Assembly (NCBI GenBank): GCA_003667865.1
Contig: CP033051.1
Span: 4,099,001 to 4,163,000 of the forward strand
Reading direction: 5' to 3'
Length of the DNA stretch: 64,000 nucleotides
DNA from: Rossellomorea marisflavi
GTDB lineage: Bacteria; Bacillota; Bacilli; Bacillales; Bacillaceae_B
The translations under genes and the position numbers were made by a program. The notes under the pieces are model-generated. The model ran no database searches. It was not told the origin of the DNA and saw only the letters and a program-made list of their open reading frames with translations. Shown here in pieces: positions 55,292 to 63,852 of this stretch; the first letter of the stretch is position 1, and every line of letters starts with the position of its first letter.

Positions 55292-56458
55292 TTAGTCTAG
55301 TTTTACGGTTCCGTACTTCCCTCCACCACCTGCGTTAAACTGCAATTTACCTTCTCTTGCTTTTATAATCTTTTGCGCAAGGTTAAGTGGAATTACAGAT
55401 TTCAATTCTTCTTCTGATACTCTGTGGAGAATATTCATTTCAGAACCAAAATAGTTATATAGCTTTTCAAGTGTCTTGTTACCGAGACCCGGAATAAACT
55501 CTAGTGGTATTTGATTAATGTATCGGGGACGTACCTTTCCTTCATATACAGTAGCCAGTTCCGCTATACGATGCTTCACTCCACGAATTTTTTTCGTTGT
55601 GTCACAATTAGAACAACTCGGAGCAGAATCCTCAACAATTTTGCCGCAGCTCTCACAGGTTGTTTCATAGTACTTGCCAAGAAACGGGTCTAATCCATAA
55701 TTCTCTTTAATTCCTCTTCCATCTTGGTTTGCAAACACCATTTTTAATTCAGCAAAGCTTGGGTTCCTCATGACCATTACTTGGTACTCTCTTGCTAGCT
55801 TTGGCAGAGAATGTGCATCCGAGTTTGAAAGAAAACAATAAGGAGCTAACTCTGTAATGGTATTTGCCATACTCGTATTTGCACTTAGTCCAAGTTCAAT
55901 AGCATGAATCATATTAGGATCAAATACCTCTGTTAGAGAGGATGTTACTCCTTTACCATATAAGCTCTTAAAAGGAGTAAAGACATGTGCCGGTACAAAT
56001 AAACCGTTTAATTGTTGGACCTTTTTTTGAATCTCTCTTGCTTGTTCGTATACTCTCTGTGTACTCAAGTGAATATTGGTTACTCTTTGGGCTAGCCAGT
56101 GCGAAAATTCCTTTAAACTTACAAGGTTTGGAAGATAACATAAAGCATGAATGGGCCCTTTACATTTCTCATCATTTATTTCTATTTCACATCCTGATAG
56201 TAACGTCACACCGTTATGATAGCGAAATCCACCATCCTCTAGCTCTGTTATTTCCCCTGTTTCATGCAAGCTCTCTAGCTCTTCAATCACTTCAGGTGAG
56301 TGACAATCTATGACTCCGACAATATCTAAGCCCTTAGGATGTTCTGCATATTCTAGTATATTGGTTAAGGTTAGATTTTTTGATGCCGTAATTTTGACTG
56401 CTCGTCCTCTCCATGTTCTCCCAATATGCACATGAAGATCTACGAAGTATTCTTGCAT
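55292..56458 (-). CDS. yqxK: Endonuclease Q-type protein (YqxK; PHP domain, zinc ribbon)
   Basis: The 388-residue protein has an N-terminal PHP phosphoesterase domain with metal ligands in DLHVHIG, GVIDCHSP, LLSGCEIE, PAHVFTP and NSDAHS. A four-cysteine zinc ribbon follows (CESC .. CSNC, about 270-290), then a C-terminal helix-hairpin-helix region with IPGLGNKTLEKLYNYFG. This is the EndoQ architecture; EndoQ nicks DNA 5' of deaminated bases such as hypoxanthine and uracil. Its start overlaps the nudF stop by 1 nt (TAATG), which pairs it with a nucleotide-cleaning enzyme. Confidence 0.85.
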   Translation of the reverse strand: MQEYFVDLHVHIGRTWRGRAVKITASKNLTLTNILEYAEHPKGLDIVGVIDCHSPEVIEELESLHETGEITELEDGGFRYHNGVTLLSGCEIEINDEKCKGPIHALCYLPNLVSLKEFSHWLAQRVTNIHLSTQRVYEQAREIQKKVQQLNGLFVPAHVFTPFKSLYGKGVTSSLTEVFDPNMIHAIELGLSANTSMANTITELAPYCFLSNSDAHSLPKLAREYQVMVMRNPSFAELKMVFANQDGRGIKENYGLDPFLGKYYETTCESCGKIVEDSAPSCSNCDTTKKIRGVKHRIAELATVYEGKVRPRYINQIPLEFIPGLGNKTLEKLYNYFGSEMNILHRVSEEELKSVIPLNLAQKIIKAREGKLQFNAGGGGKYGTVKLD

Positions 56459-57003
56459 TAAAACCCCCTCATTAACTGCAAATGTTGGATAGCAAAAACT
56501 GTTTTTGCATCAAAAATTCTTTTCTCTTTAATAAACTCTAATGCTTCCTCTATACTTACTTCTAATCGTTCAACAAATTCGTCCTCATCCAAGGATTTTG
56601 CATCCTCGAGAGGGAACAACTCTTTGGCCATGTATACATGAACAATTTCATCAGCAAATCCAGGAGAAGTATAAAAAGAAATAACATGCTCTAATGTTTT
56701 ACATCCATAGCCTGTTTCCTCTTCTAGTTCCCGTTCTGCTGTTTTTTCCGGGGCTTCCCCTGGCTCTAGCTTTCCAGCCGGTATCTCAATAATAGAACGC
56801 TCTAATGCTTTACGATATTGTTCTACCATTACAATCTTATTCTCATTCGTAACAGCAATCACTGCCACTGCACCAGGGTGCCTAATAAGCTCTCTTTTAG
56901 ATGTTTTGCCATTGGGAAGCTCAACCTCATCAATCTGAAGATTAATAATTCTTCCTTCATATAATGTAGTACTCGTAATTGTCTTTTCTTCAAACTTCTT
57001 CAA
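56458..57003 (-). CDS. nudF: ADP-ribose pyrophosphatase NudF
   Basis: The 181-residue Nudix hydrolase has a complete Nudix box, GKLEPGEAPEKTAERELEEE (first 20 residues), within the ADP-ribose type context RELIRHPGAVAVIA and FYTSPGFADE. It hydrolyses ADP-ribose to AMP and ribose-5-phosphate. I choose the TTG at 57001-57003 (LKKFEEKTI), because AGGAGAG precedes it and the family begins MK..EEKTI. The frame to 57135 is probably leader. Confidence 0.94.
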   Translation of the reverse strand: MKKFEEKTITSTTLYEGRIINLQIDEVELPNGKTSKRELIRHPGAVAVIAVTNENKIVMVEQYRKALERSIIEIPAGKLEPGEAPEKTAERELEEETGYGCKTLEHVISFYTSPGFADEIVHVYMAKELFPLEDAKSLDEDEFVERLEVSIEEALEFIKEKRIFDAKTVFAIQHLQLMRGF

Positions 57004-57213
57004 TTCACTCTCTCCTGTTCTGTTCCGGTCTTTTATACACATACATTTTAGCATTATAGAGGTATCTGGTGAATATATTGGCTTTAACACAAGAAAATGA
57101 GCCTTATCATCATTTTCTGTTGGAACATTTGTCACTATTGTTTCCTTATTAACGAAGGAACACTGGGCGATTGCAATGTTAAAATTTCAGGTTGTAGTAA
57201 AGGAGCCAACACA

Positions 57214-57411
57214 TTGAAAATCAATGTTCAAGAAAATAAAATCGTTTTATCAGGTAAAGCATGGGAAGTTAAAAGAACGTTACAGGTTTATCAGCAGCAA
57301 TTTACGTATGTCCAAGAGTGGATTGATGCTGCACGTACCGTAAAGGAATCTAAATCACTCTCAGCTTTAACATCCTCTTCCAACATCATTCCATTTCCGA
57401 AAAGACAATAG
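57214..57411 (+). CDS. Small soluble protein, unrecognised
   Basis: A 65-residue protein beginning MKINVQENKIVLSGKAWEV and ending SSNIIPFPKRQ. It looks like a short alpha/beta domain with a flexible tail. I do not recognise it. The start is the TTG at 57214-57216 with AAAGGAG 8 nt upstream. Reading from the ATG at 57097 would run through the nudF promoter region. It is divergent from nudF and 66 bp before yqkF, with which it may be co-transcribed. Confidence 0.7.
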   Translation: MKINVQENKIVLSGKAWEVKRTLQVYQQQFTYVQEWIDAARTVKESKSLSALTSSSNIIPFPKRQ

Positions 57412-57477
57412 ACATATTTTTTGTTTAAGTTACCCTTTATTCGTTAATATAAAAGAATAAAGAATAGGGGTGAAACA

Positions 57478-58401
57478 ATGGAAAAAAGACAGATAGGTAC
57501 ATCAGACCTTTATGTATCGAAAATGGGACTTGGTTGTATGTCTCTTGGAACCGATCAGCATAAAGCCCAAAACATCATTCACTATGCATTAGACCATGGT
57601 ATCAATTATTTAGATACAGCTGATCTATATGATTTTGGTGCAAATGAAGAGATTGTGGGGAATGCAATTCGTGGTAAACGTGATAGCGTAATCGTTGCGA
57701 CTAAGGTAGGAAACCGCTGGAATGATGTTGAAAGCGGGTGGCGCTGGGACCCTTCTAAAAACTACATTAAAAGTGCCGTTAAAGATAGTTTACATAGATT
57801 AAAGCTAAATTATATTGATTTATATCAGGCGCATGGCGGAACAATCGAGGACAATATTGACGAAACGATTGAAGCTTTCGAAGAATTAAAAAAAGAGGGA
57901 CTGATTCGCTATTACGGGATTTCTTCAATTCGGCCAAATGTGATTAAGTATTATCTACAAAACTCTTCACTTGTTAGTATTATGATGCAGTATAGTCTAC
58001 TTGATCGTCGTCCTGAGGAGTGGTTGTCCTTACTTGCAGAACATAATGTCAACGTTATAGCTAGGGGACCTGTTGCGAAAGGACTTTTAACTGAAAGAAT
58101 TCTAGCGAAAGCATCTGACAAAATAAAAGAACAAGGCTACTTAAACTATTCATTTGCTGAAGTAAAAGAGATTACAGACAAAATGAAGAATCAGTTTGGT
58201 TCTACTAAAACAGTAAATGCACTAGCACTTCAATATATTTTGTCACATCCTGAAGTGTCAGCAGTTATACCAGGGGCTAGCTCCATTGAACAGCTTCAAG
58301 AAAATATTGAGGCAGCTTCTGCCACACCTTTAGAAAGTGAAGAGCTTGCCTTTTTAAAATCTATTACCAAGCAGTCAAAATACGACCAGCATCGGGACTA
58401 A
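57478..58401 (+). CDS. yqkF: Aldo/keto reductase YqkF
   Basis: The 307-residue NADPH-dependent reductase of the AKR superfamily (TIM barrel) carries the catalytic Asp-Tyr-Lys-His set. These are seen in LDTADLYDFG, ATKVGNRWND and YQAHGGT. The NADPH-binding end is VIPGASSIEQLQENIEAA. It is very similar in length and motifs to B. subtilis YqkF. Physiological substrate unknown. GGGGTG precedes the ATG. Confidence 0.94.
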   Translation: MEKRQIGTSDLYVSKMGLGCMSLGTDQHKAQNIIHYALDHGINYLDTADLYDFGANEEIVGNAIRGKRDSVIVATKVGNRWNDVESGWRWDPSKNYIKSAVKDSLHRLKLNYIDLYQAHGGTIEDNIDETIEAFEELKKEGLIRYYGISSIRPNVIKYYLQNSSLVSIMMQYSLLDRRPEEWLSLLAEHNVNVIARGPVAKGLLTERILAKASDKIKEQGYLNYSFAEVKEITDKMKNQFGSTKTVNALALQYILSHPEVSAVIPGASSIEQLQENIEAASATPLESEELAFLKSITKQSKYDQHRD

Positions 58402-58453
58402 ATAAAACGCTAATCTCTTACGCATTATTTGCAATAGAGATTAGCGTTTTATT
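58401..58453 (+). terminator. Rho-independent terminator after yqkF
   Basis: Perfect 18-bp stem AATAAAACGCTAATCTCT / AGAGATTAGCGTTTTATT immediately after the yqkF stop. Confidence 0.88.
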
Positions 58454-58810
58454 GTAAGCAGTTAATTTTGAATACGATCTGAAACAAGTTTAATAGATTA
58501 TTCAACCAGCGGGCAGGGAGTTAGAGTAAGCTATGGTGACTGTATTGCGGACATTTATTCCGTTATTTTTGTTAAAAACATAGTATTTAGGGTGTTAGAG
58601 GACATCTGTTCCTCTATTTCACAAAGTCAAGACCATTCTCCTAATACATGTTGGTTATAACGGAATAAATGTCCGACAGCACGTTAAAAAGAGCGATATT
58701 TAGTGAAATAGCGGAATAAATGTCCTCCTAATTGTTTTATCCCTAACCGGCACCTTTAGTTGACAAAAGAGACATTTTTCAAGCAGTGAATGTATTTTTT
58801 TAGGTTCGTT
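58454..58810. other. Intergenic region between yqkF and the GrpB-like gene
   Basis: About 357 bp with no supportable ORF. Most of it is a palindromic repeat element (58547-58729). No clear terminator was found for the GrpB-like gene apart from this element. Confidence 0.6.
58547..58729. repeat. Palindromic intergenic repeat element
   Basis: GCGGACATTTATTCCGTTAT (58547-58566) is matched by its reverse complement ATAACGGAATAAATGTCCG (58657-58675). A third inverted unit, AGCGGAATAAATGTCC, ends near 58725. Between them AGAGGACATCTGTTCCTCT (58597-58615) forms its own hairpin. All units share a GGA-N7-TCC core. The left half aligns with the copy at 25387-25456. Confidence 0.75.
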
Positions 58811-59338
58811 TCATAATGAGTTCTTCTTATACCAAGCTAGCGCTCTTCTTTCTAACTCTTTAACTAGTTGAGCCTTACCGTTAATATAGGACTCAATATC
58901 ATATGGATATTGCTTGGATAGTTCTATCTTTAGATCTCCGTAACGTTTCGCTTCTTCCTCATGCGCATTTAGATAGTCACGGAATGCTACATGCCGAAAC
59001 ACTTCAGGATCTCCTTTTTCAAATATATGAATATGTGCAACTCGAACATTTGGACGTTCTTCCCGATAGAAATATCTCCTATTTGGAATTCCATTTTCTC
59101 CTTTGGCTACATATCCATTTTGTTCAAATGCTTCTAGATTTTGGTCAATGTTTTTTAAAGAAAGTACTTCTATTACGATATCAACAATTGGCTTTGCTGC
59201 TAGTCCTCTTATTGATGTAGAACCGATATGATGGATGACTGCTCCTGAATCGTCTAAGATCTCTCTAAGCCTATTACGTTCTTTGTTAAAGCATTCTTGC
59301 CATTCCTCTGTGTATGGAACGACTTCAACTTTTCTCAT
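58811..59338 (-). CDS. GrpB-family nucleotidyltransferase-like protein (UPF0157)
   Basis: The 175-residue protein has the GrpB/UPF0157 pattern: VVPYTEEWQECFNKERNRL, HHIGSTSIRGLAAKPIVDI and FRDYLNAHEEEAKRYGDLK. GSTS and DI form a nucleotidyltransferase-fold active site. Some members are CoaE-linked, but the function is unknown. It follows yqkE by 1 bp, so they are probably co-transcribed. Confidence 0.88.
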   Translation of the reverse strand: MRKVEVVPYTEEWQECFNKERNRLREILDDSGAVIHHIGSTSIRGLAAKPIVDIVIEVLSLKNIDQNLEAFEQNGYVAKGENGIPNRRYFYREERPNVRVAHIHIFEKGDPEVFRHVAFRDYLNAHEEEAKRYGDLKIELSKQYPYDIESYINGKAQLVKELERRALAWYKKNSL

Positions 59339-59339
59339 C

Positions 59340-59564
59340 CTACTTGAAGTCCTTCCAGCTTAGGCTACTATCCTCTAAAAGCTCTTCAAAGGATTTATTT
59401 TTTTCACGTATTCTTCTTTCTTCTTCTTTACGTTTTATTTCCTCTTCTTTTCTTACTTCTTCTGCCTTTTCTAGCTCTTTCTTCTTTTGCTTTAATTGTT
59501 CAAATACATTTCCACCTAATGTATCTTTAATCGTGATTTGGTCTTTGTCTTTGTTTTTTTTCAT
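59340..59564 (-). CDS. yqkE: YqkE-like small charged protein (DUF3886-type)
   Basis: A 74-residue protein starting MKKNKDKDQITIKDTLGGNV. A highly charged Glu/Lys/Arg helix (about 24-58, probably a coiled coil) follows, and it ends SSLSWKDFK. B. subtilis YqkE has the same layout and neighbourhood. GGGG precedes the ATG. Function unknown. Confidence 0.82.
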   Translation of the reverse strand: MKKNKDKDQITIKDTLGGNVFEQLKQKKKELEKAEEVRKEEEIKRKEEERRIREKNKSFEELLEDSSLSWKDFK

Positions 59565-59741
59565 AATAATCCCCTTTTATATTTCTATATGATCTATTTA
59601 TTTCACTTTTCAAAAGTCAGTAGTGAGTTCATTTTTAAGGTTGTGTTAAGTTAAACCTTTTTATGGCCTGCTTTTTTAAAATTATAATATTTTAAGAAAA
59701 TAAGTCAAAGGATAGCTTTGAAAAATAGTGGGATGTACAAT

Positions 59742-59772
59742 AAAGGCTTATCACTTGATGTGATAAGCCTTC
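59742..59772 (-). terminator. Rho-independent terminator after the CoA-transferase operon
   Basis: Perfect 12-bp stem AAGGCTTATCAC / GTGATAAGCCTT with a 5-nt loop, followed by TATTGTACAT on the minus strand, 7 bp past the scoB stop. Confidence 0.85.
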
Positions 59773-59778
59773 TGCTAT

Positions 59779-60441
59779 TTAATATGCATCTATTTTTAAA
59801 TCATCTGCAAGAATTAGTTTGGGTTCCGTGCTTGTTTCGATTTCCTCTACTGTATAGCCTTTTGCTACTTCTTTTAGAACAAGCCCTTGTTCTGTTACAT
59901 CAATAACCGCTCGATCCGTGATGATTTGATTGACTACCCCTTGACCTGTCAAAGGGAGTGTACATGTTTCTAGAATCTTAGGTTCACCATTTTTATTAAC
60001 ATGTTCCATAATAACGATTATTTTCTGTGCTCCGTGAACAAGGTCCATGGCACCGCCCATTCCTTTTATCATCTTCCCTGGTATCATCCAGTTTGCCAAG
60101 TCACCATTTTCAGCAACTTCCATTCCGCCAAGTATGGCAACATTGATGTGACCACCACGAATCATTCCAAAGGACTCTGCACTATCAAAATAAGCCGATC
60201 CAGGAATCGCTGTTACGGTTTCCTTCCCTGCATTGATTAGATCTGCATCCACTTCTTCTTCCGCAGGATATGGTCCAATGCCAAGTAATCCATTTTCAGA
60301 TTGTAAGACTACTTGTTTATTATCAGATATATAATTTGCAACAAGTGTAGGCATTCCAATGCCTAAATTGACATAAAAGCCATCCATAATTTCTTTCTCT
60401 GCTCTTTTTGCAATTTTTTCTCTAACTGCTGCACGATCCAT
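59779..60441 (-). CDS. scoB: 3-oxoacid CoA-transferase subunit B
   Basis: The 220-residue beta subunit carries the catalytic glutamate in the family motif [10 protein letters not shown]. It also has the Gly-rich [14 protein letters not shown] at the N-terminus. With subunit A it moves CoA from succinyl-CoA to acetoacetate. It lies 27 bp downstream of scoA. The strict substrate could also be another 3-oxoacid. Confidence 0.92.
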   Translation of the reverse strand: MDRAAVREKIAKRAEKEIMDGFYVNLGIGMPTLVANYISDNKQVVLQSENGLLGIGPYPAEEEVDADLINAGKETVTAIPGSAYFDSAESFGMIRGGHINVAILGGMEVAENGDLANWMIPGKMIKGMGGAMDLVHGAQKIIVIMEHVNKNGEPKILETCTLPLTGQGVVNQIITDRAVIDVTEQGLVLKEVAKGYTVEEIETSTEPKLILADDLKIDAY

Positions 60442-60468
60442 TTCTACACACTCCTCTCTATGAATCTA

Positions 60469-61161
60469 TTAAGCATTTTTTACTGTTCTACGCTCGATTC
60501 TCTTTTCTTGTTCGCCTTTAATTAGTCTTTGAACATAAATGCTTGGTGTATGAATTTCATTTGGATTTAATTCTCCGCCTTCCACTAATTCCTCTACCTC
60601 TGCAATCGTAATTGTACCTGCTGTAGCAATCATAGGATTGAAATTTCGTGCTGTTTTGTTGTAGATCAGATTCCCCATTTTATCGCCTTTCCAAGCACGT
60701 ACTAAAGAAAAGTCTGCAGTATAAGCTTCTTCAAGCAAGTATTCTTTTCCATTAAACACTCGAGTTTCTTTCCCATCAGCTATAGGTGTTCCAACGCCAG
60801 CAGGTGTATAAAATGCTGGAATGCCAGCTCCTCCTGCACGAATTTTTTCAGCTAATGTTCCTTGTGGCACTAACTCTACCTCGAGCTCTCCAGATAATAC
60901 TTGGCGTTCAAACTCTTTATTTTCTCCTACATAGGAGCCAATCATTTTCTTTATTTGCTTGTTTTGTAGAAGTAGTCCTAATCCCCAATCATCTACGCCA
61001 CAGTTATTTGAAATGACTGTTAAATCTTTTACCCCTTTGTTCGCTAGGGCTACGATTAGATTCTCGGGGATTCCACATAATCCAAAACCACCAACCATTA
61101 AGGTCGCGCCATCCTGAATATCACGAACCGCATCTTCAAATGAAGTATATAGTTGTTTCAT
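60469..61161 (-). CDS. scoA: 3-oxoacid CoA-transferase subunit A
   Basis: The 230-residue alpha subunit has the signature [20 protein letters not shown] near residue 20 and [16 protein letters not shown] in the middle. It starts 15 bp after the thiolase stop. The three genes thiolase-scoA-scoB form one leftward unit, which fits breakdown of acetoacetate to two acetyl-CoA. Confidence 0.93.
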   Translation of the reverse strand: MKQLYTSFEDAVRDIQDGATLMVGGFGLCGIPENLIVALANKGVKDLTVISNNCGVDDWGLGLLLQNKQIKKMIGSYVGENKEFERQVLSGELEVELVPQGTLAEKIRAGGAGIPAFYTPAGVGTPIADGKETRVFNGKEYLLEEAYTADFSLVRAWKGDKMGNLIYNKTARNFNPMIATAGTITIAEVEELVEGGELNPNEIHTPSIYVQRLIKGEQEKRIERRTVKNA

Positions 61162-61176
61162 CTTTATGGCCTCCTT

Positions 61177-62358
61177 TTATACTGTTTCCACTATTGTGGC
61201 TACACCTTGACCGCCACCAATACAAAGTGTTGCAAGTCCTGTCTTCACATTTCTCTTTCTCATTTCATGAATTAATGTTACTAATACACGTGCTCCACTT
61301 GCACCAATCGGGTGTCCTAATGCAATCGCTCCTCCATTAACATTTAGAATTTCATGGTTGAATTGAAGCTCTTTCCCTACTGCAAGAGATTGTGCAGCAA
61401 ATGCCTCATTTGCCTCAATTAATTCCATATCATTGATTGTCATGCTTGTCTTTTCTAGTACCTTTTTAACAGCCGAAACAGGACCAATCCCCATGATACT
61501 TGGATCTACCCCTGCACTTGCATTTGCTTTAATGGTTACAAGTGGCGTGATTCCTAATTCGTCTGCTTTCTTCTTCGACATCACGACAACTGCTGCTGCT
61601 CCATCATTAATTCCTGATGCATTACCCGCTGTCACACTTCCATCCTTTTTAAAGGCAGGACGCAGACCAGAAAGCTTTTCAGCAGTTGTTCCTTTTCTTG
61701 GAAATTCATCCGTATCAAATACAATCGCATCTCCTTTACGTTGCGGGATGCTTACTGGAACAATCTCATCTTTAAATTTCCCTTCTTCAATAGCTGCTAC
61801 AGCCTTTTGCTGACTACTTGCAGAAAACTCGTCTTGCTCCTCACGAGTTAATGAATAACGGTCACATAAGTTTTCAGCAGTAATCCCCATATGATAGTCA
61901 TTAAAGGCACACCATAGTCCATCCTTAATCATACTATCCACAATCTTTTGGTCTCCCATTTTGAATCCATTACGTGCCCCTTGCATTAAATACGGAGCCT
62001 GGCTCATGTTTTCCATCCCACCCGCTACAACAATGTCAGCGTCTCCTGCTAGAATCGCTTGTGTAGCAAGATGCACAGATTTTAGACCTGATCCACATAC
62101 TTTATTGATTGTCATCGCAGATACATGTTCTGGTAAACCGGCCTTAAGTGCTGCTTGACGGGCAGGATTTTGTCCAAGTCCTGCTTGTAGCACATTTCCC
62201 ATAATCACTTCGTTTACATCAGACGGCTCTACACCCGCTTTTTTTAGAGCGTCCTTAATAACGGTAGCTCCTAATTCTGTTGCTGAAACGTCTTTAAGGG
62301 ATCCGTTAAAATTTCCAATTGCTGTTCGTACTGCACTTACGATAACTACTTCGGTCAT
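61177..62358 (-). CDS. Acetyl-CoA C-acetyltransferase (thiolase)
   Basis: The 393-residue thiolase has the acyl-enzyme Cys in [10 protein letters not shown] (about residue 88), the His in [10 protein letters not shown] and the second Cys in CIGGGQG. It cleaves acetoacetyl-CoA to two acetyl-CoA, or condenses in reverse. AGGAGG precedes the ATG. Close relatives are named mmgA, thlA or atoB; the operon with scoAB points to the catabolic direction. Confidence 0.94.
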   Translation of the reverse strand: MTEVVIVSAVRTAIGNFNGSLKDVSATELGATVIKDALKKAGVEPSDVNEVIMGNVLQAGLGQNPARQAALKAGLPEHVSAMTINKVCGSGLKSVHLATQAILAGDADIVVAGGMENMSQAPYLMQGARNGFKMGDQKIVDSMIKDGLWCAFNDYHMGITAENLCDRYSLTREEQDEFSASSQQKAVAAIEEGKFKDEIVPVSIPQRKGDAIVFDTDEFPRKGTTAEKLSGLRPAFKKDGSVTAGNASGINDGAAAVVVMSKKKADELGITPLVTIKANASAGVDPSIMGIGPVSAVKKVLEKTSMTINDMELIEANEAFAAQSLAVGKELQFNHEILNVNGGAIALGHPIGASGARVLVTLIHEMRKRNVKTGLATLCIGGGQGVATIVETV

Positions 62359-62462
62359 GTTTTTTCCTCCTTATGTATCAAAGCCACGTTTAACAAACAC
62401 TTTTTAGTTTATGAGCATTTGTCCACGTCTAGTATTAAAAGTATTCTCATAGTAATGTTTCT

Positions 62463-62478
62463 ATGGAAGCGCTTAATT
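62463..62478. promoter_or_regulatory. Candidate cre site between thiolase and HMG-CoA lyase genes
   Basis: ATGGAAGCGCTTAATT has the AAGCGCTT core of CcpA sites and matches the 16-bp cre consensus except at two bases of the right arm. It lies in the divergent promoter region, so carbon-source control of both units is possible. Confidence 0.45.
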
Positions 62479-62505
62479 TCCTCTAATTTATCTAAAAATT
62501 TTTAG

Positions 62506-62535
62506 TTGATTTTATTATTAGAATCTTCCTACAAT
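62506..62535 (+). promoter_or_regulatory. Candidate SigA promoter of the HMG-CoA lyase gene
   Basis: TTGATT (62506-62511) and TACAAT (62530-62535) are spaced 18 bp, close to consensus, about 17 bp before the start codon. Confidence 0.6.
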
Positions 62536-62552
62536 AGAGGCAAGGGGGGAGA

Positions 62553-63464
62553 ATGATGAATTTACCAAATCATGTTACGATCATTGAAGTCGGCCCAAGA
62601 GACGGACTACAGAATGAGAAAAACTTTGTTCCAACAGATGTCAAAATAAATTTTATTCAAGCTCTTAAACGCTCAGGTATTCAAGAAATGGAGTTAACCT
62701 CTTTTGTGTCTCCAAAATGGGTACCGCAAATGAGCGATGCAGGTGACATTGTTCAAGCTACTCTTGGTGGAGGCAGAGATATTGTTCTTTCGCCAAATCG
62801 TAAAGGAATTGACCGTGTGTACGAAACAAATTGCAAGGCGGTTGCCATCTTTGTTGGTGTTTCGGATCAGTTCAATAAGAAAAACATCAATAAAACAACA
62901 GCAGAAGCACTTGAAGAGTTAGCTCCAATTATTACTGAACTTAAAGAACGGCAATATTTTGTTCGCGCTTGTATTTCAACCGCATTTTATTGCCCTTATC
63001 AAGGGAAAGTCTCCCTAGTAGATACGATCAATCTGTGTAAAAGCTTTGCTAATCTGGGTGTTGATGAACTAAGTGTTGCTGATACCATTGGGATGGCTAA
63101 TCCGAGAGAAGTCTATGACCTTTTTTCCTTTTTAAAGAAAGAACTTCCTAACATATTGATTACAGCCCATTTTCATGACACAAGAAAAATGGCACTTGCT
63201 AATGTGTTTGCGTCTCTTCAAGCTGGTATCGATCGGTTTGATACCTCTGTAGGTGGACTTGGAGGTTGTCCTTTTGCCCCTGGTGCTACTGGTAATGTGG
63301 CAACTGAGGACGTAGTAAATATGCTAGAGAAAATGGGGATTTCTACTGGTGTTGATCTTTCTAAGCTTATGGAAGCACTTGATATCGTTGAACCACATAT
63401 TAGTCGGCCTATCCAAACCGGATACCATACGTTACATAAGTTAGAGCAAACAACACAACATTAA
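62553..63464 (+). CDS. mvaB: Hydroxymethylglutaryl-CoA lyase
   Basis: The 303-residue TIM-barrel enzyme has the substrate/metal motif VGPRDGLQNEKNF and the active-site signature SVGGLGGCPFAPGATGN with the catalytic Cys. It splits HMG-CoA to acetyl-CoA and acetoacetate, the last step of leucine breakdown. The divergent CoA-transferase and thiolase genes would use the acetoacetate. A GGGGGGAG ribosome site precedes two adjacent ATGs (62553, 62556). B. subtilis has a homologue elsewhere (yngG), so its place here is unusual. Confidence 0.93.
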   Translation: MMNLPNHVTIIEVGPRDGLQNEKNFVPTDVKINFIQALKRSGIQEMELTSFVSPKWVPQMSDAGDIVQATLGGGRDIVLSPNRKGIDRVYETNCKAVAIFVGVSDQFNKKNINKTTAEALEELAPIITELKERQYFVRACISTAFYCPYQGKVSLVDTINLCKSFANLGVDELSVADTIGMANPREVYDLFSFLKKELPNILITAHFHDTRKMALANVFASLQAGIDRFDTSVGGLGGCPFAPGATGNVATEDVVNMLEKMGISTGVDLSKLMEALDIVEPHISRPIQTGYHTLHKLEQTTQH

Positions 63465-63535
63465 TACATGTATAACTGCAATCTCCTTGCCGCATCATAA
63501 TACTGTTTACGATAAAGCACAAGGAGTGATTTCTT

Positions 63536-63667
63536 TTGAGTCAAAAGCGTGAAAAAGGCTATAGCCAAAAAGGAAAGCCTTCAGCAAATACAGTTAAAAA
63601 GAAAATTTCTGCCGAAGAGTTAGAAAAGGCTATTGATCCTACAGGCGGACAAAATTCTAAGCAGTAA
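63536..63667 (+). CDS. Small basic protein, 43 residues, unrecognised
   Basis: The frame reads LSQKREKGYSQKGKPSANTV and ends IDPTGGQNSKQ, with a Lys-rich first half and an ISAEELEKA helix. The start is the TTG at 63536-63538 with AAGGAG 9 nt upstream. A clear terminator follows. Size and composition recall minor small spore proteins, but I cannot place it in a family. Confidence 0.65.
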   Translation: MSQKREKGYSQKGKPSANTVKKKISAEELEKAIDPTGGQNSKQ

Positions 63668-63674
63668 TTTTTAG

Positions 63675-63713
63675 ACTGACATTGGAGATTTCCTCCCTTG
63701 TCAGTTTTTTGTC
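63675..63713 (+). terminator. Rho-independent terminator after the 43-residue gene
   Basis: ACTGACA / TGTCAGT outer stem with an inner GGAG/CTCC-type helix, followed by TTTTTTG. Confidence 0.85.
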
Positions 63714-63852
63714 TTTTAGGCGGCATATTGATTTTTACGACGGTAATATTGGTGTTTCAAGCTTCTAGTGTAGTCTATCGTTCACCTAATGAATTCCACT
63801 TCATGGTCAAGAATGATACAATATTCACGAGAAAAAAGTGGAGTTGATTACA

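Noticed and set aside
61433-61813. 126-codon rightward open frame opposite the thiolase gene
   Set aside because: Lies entirely within the conserved thiolase gene on the other strand; Ala/Ser/Thr/Pro-rich shadow.
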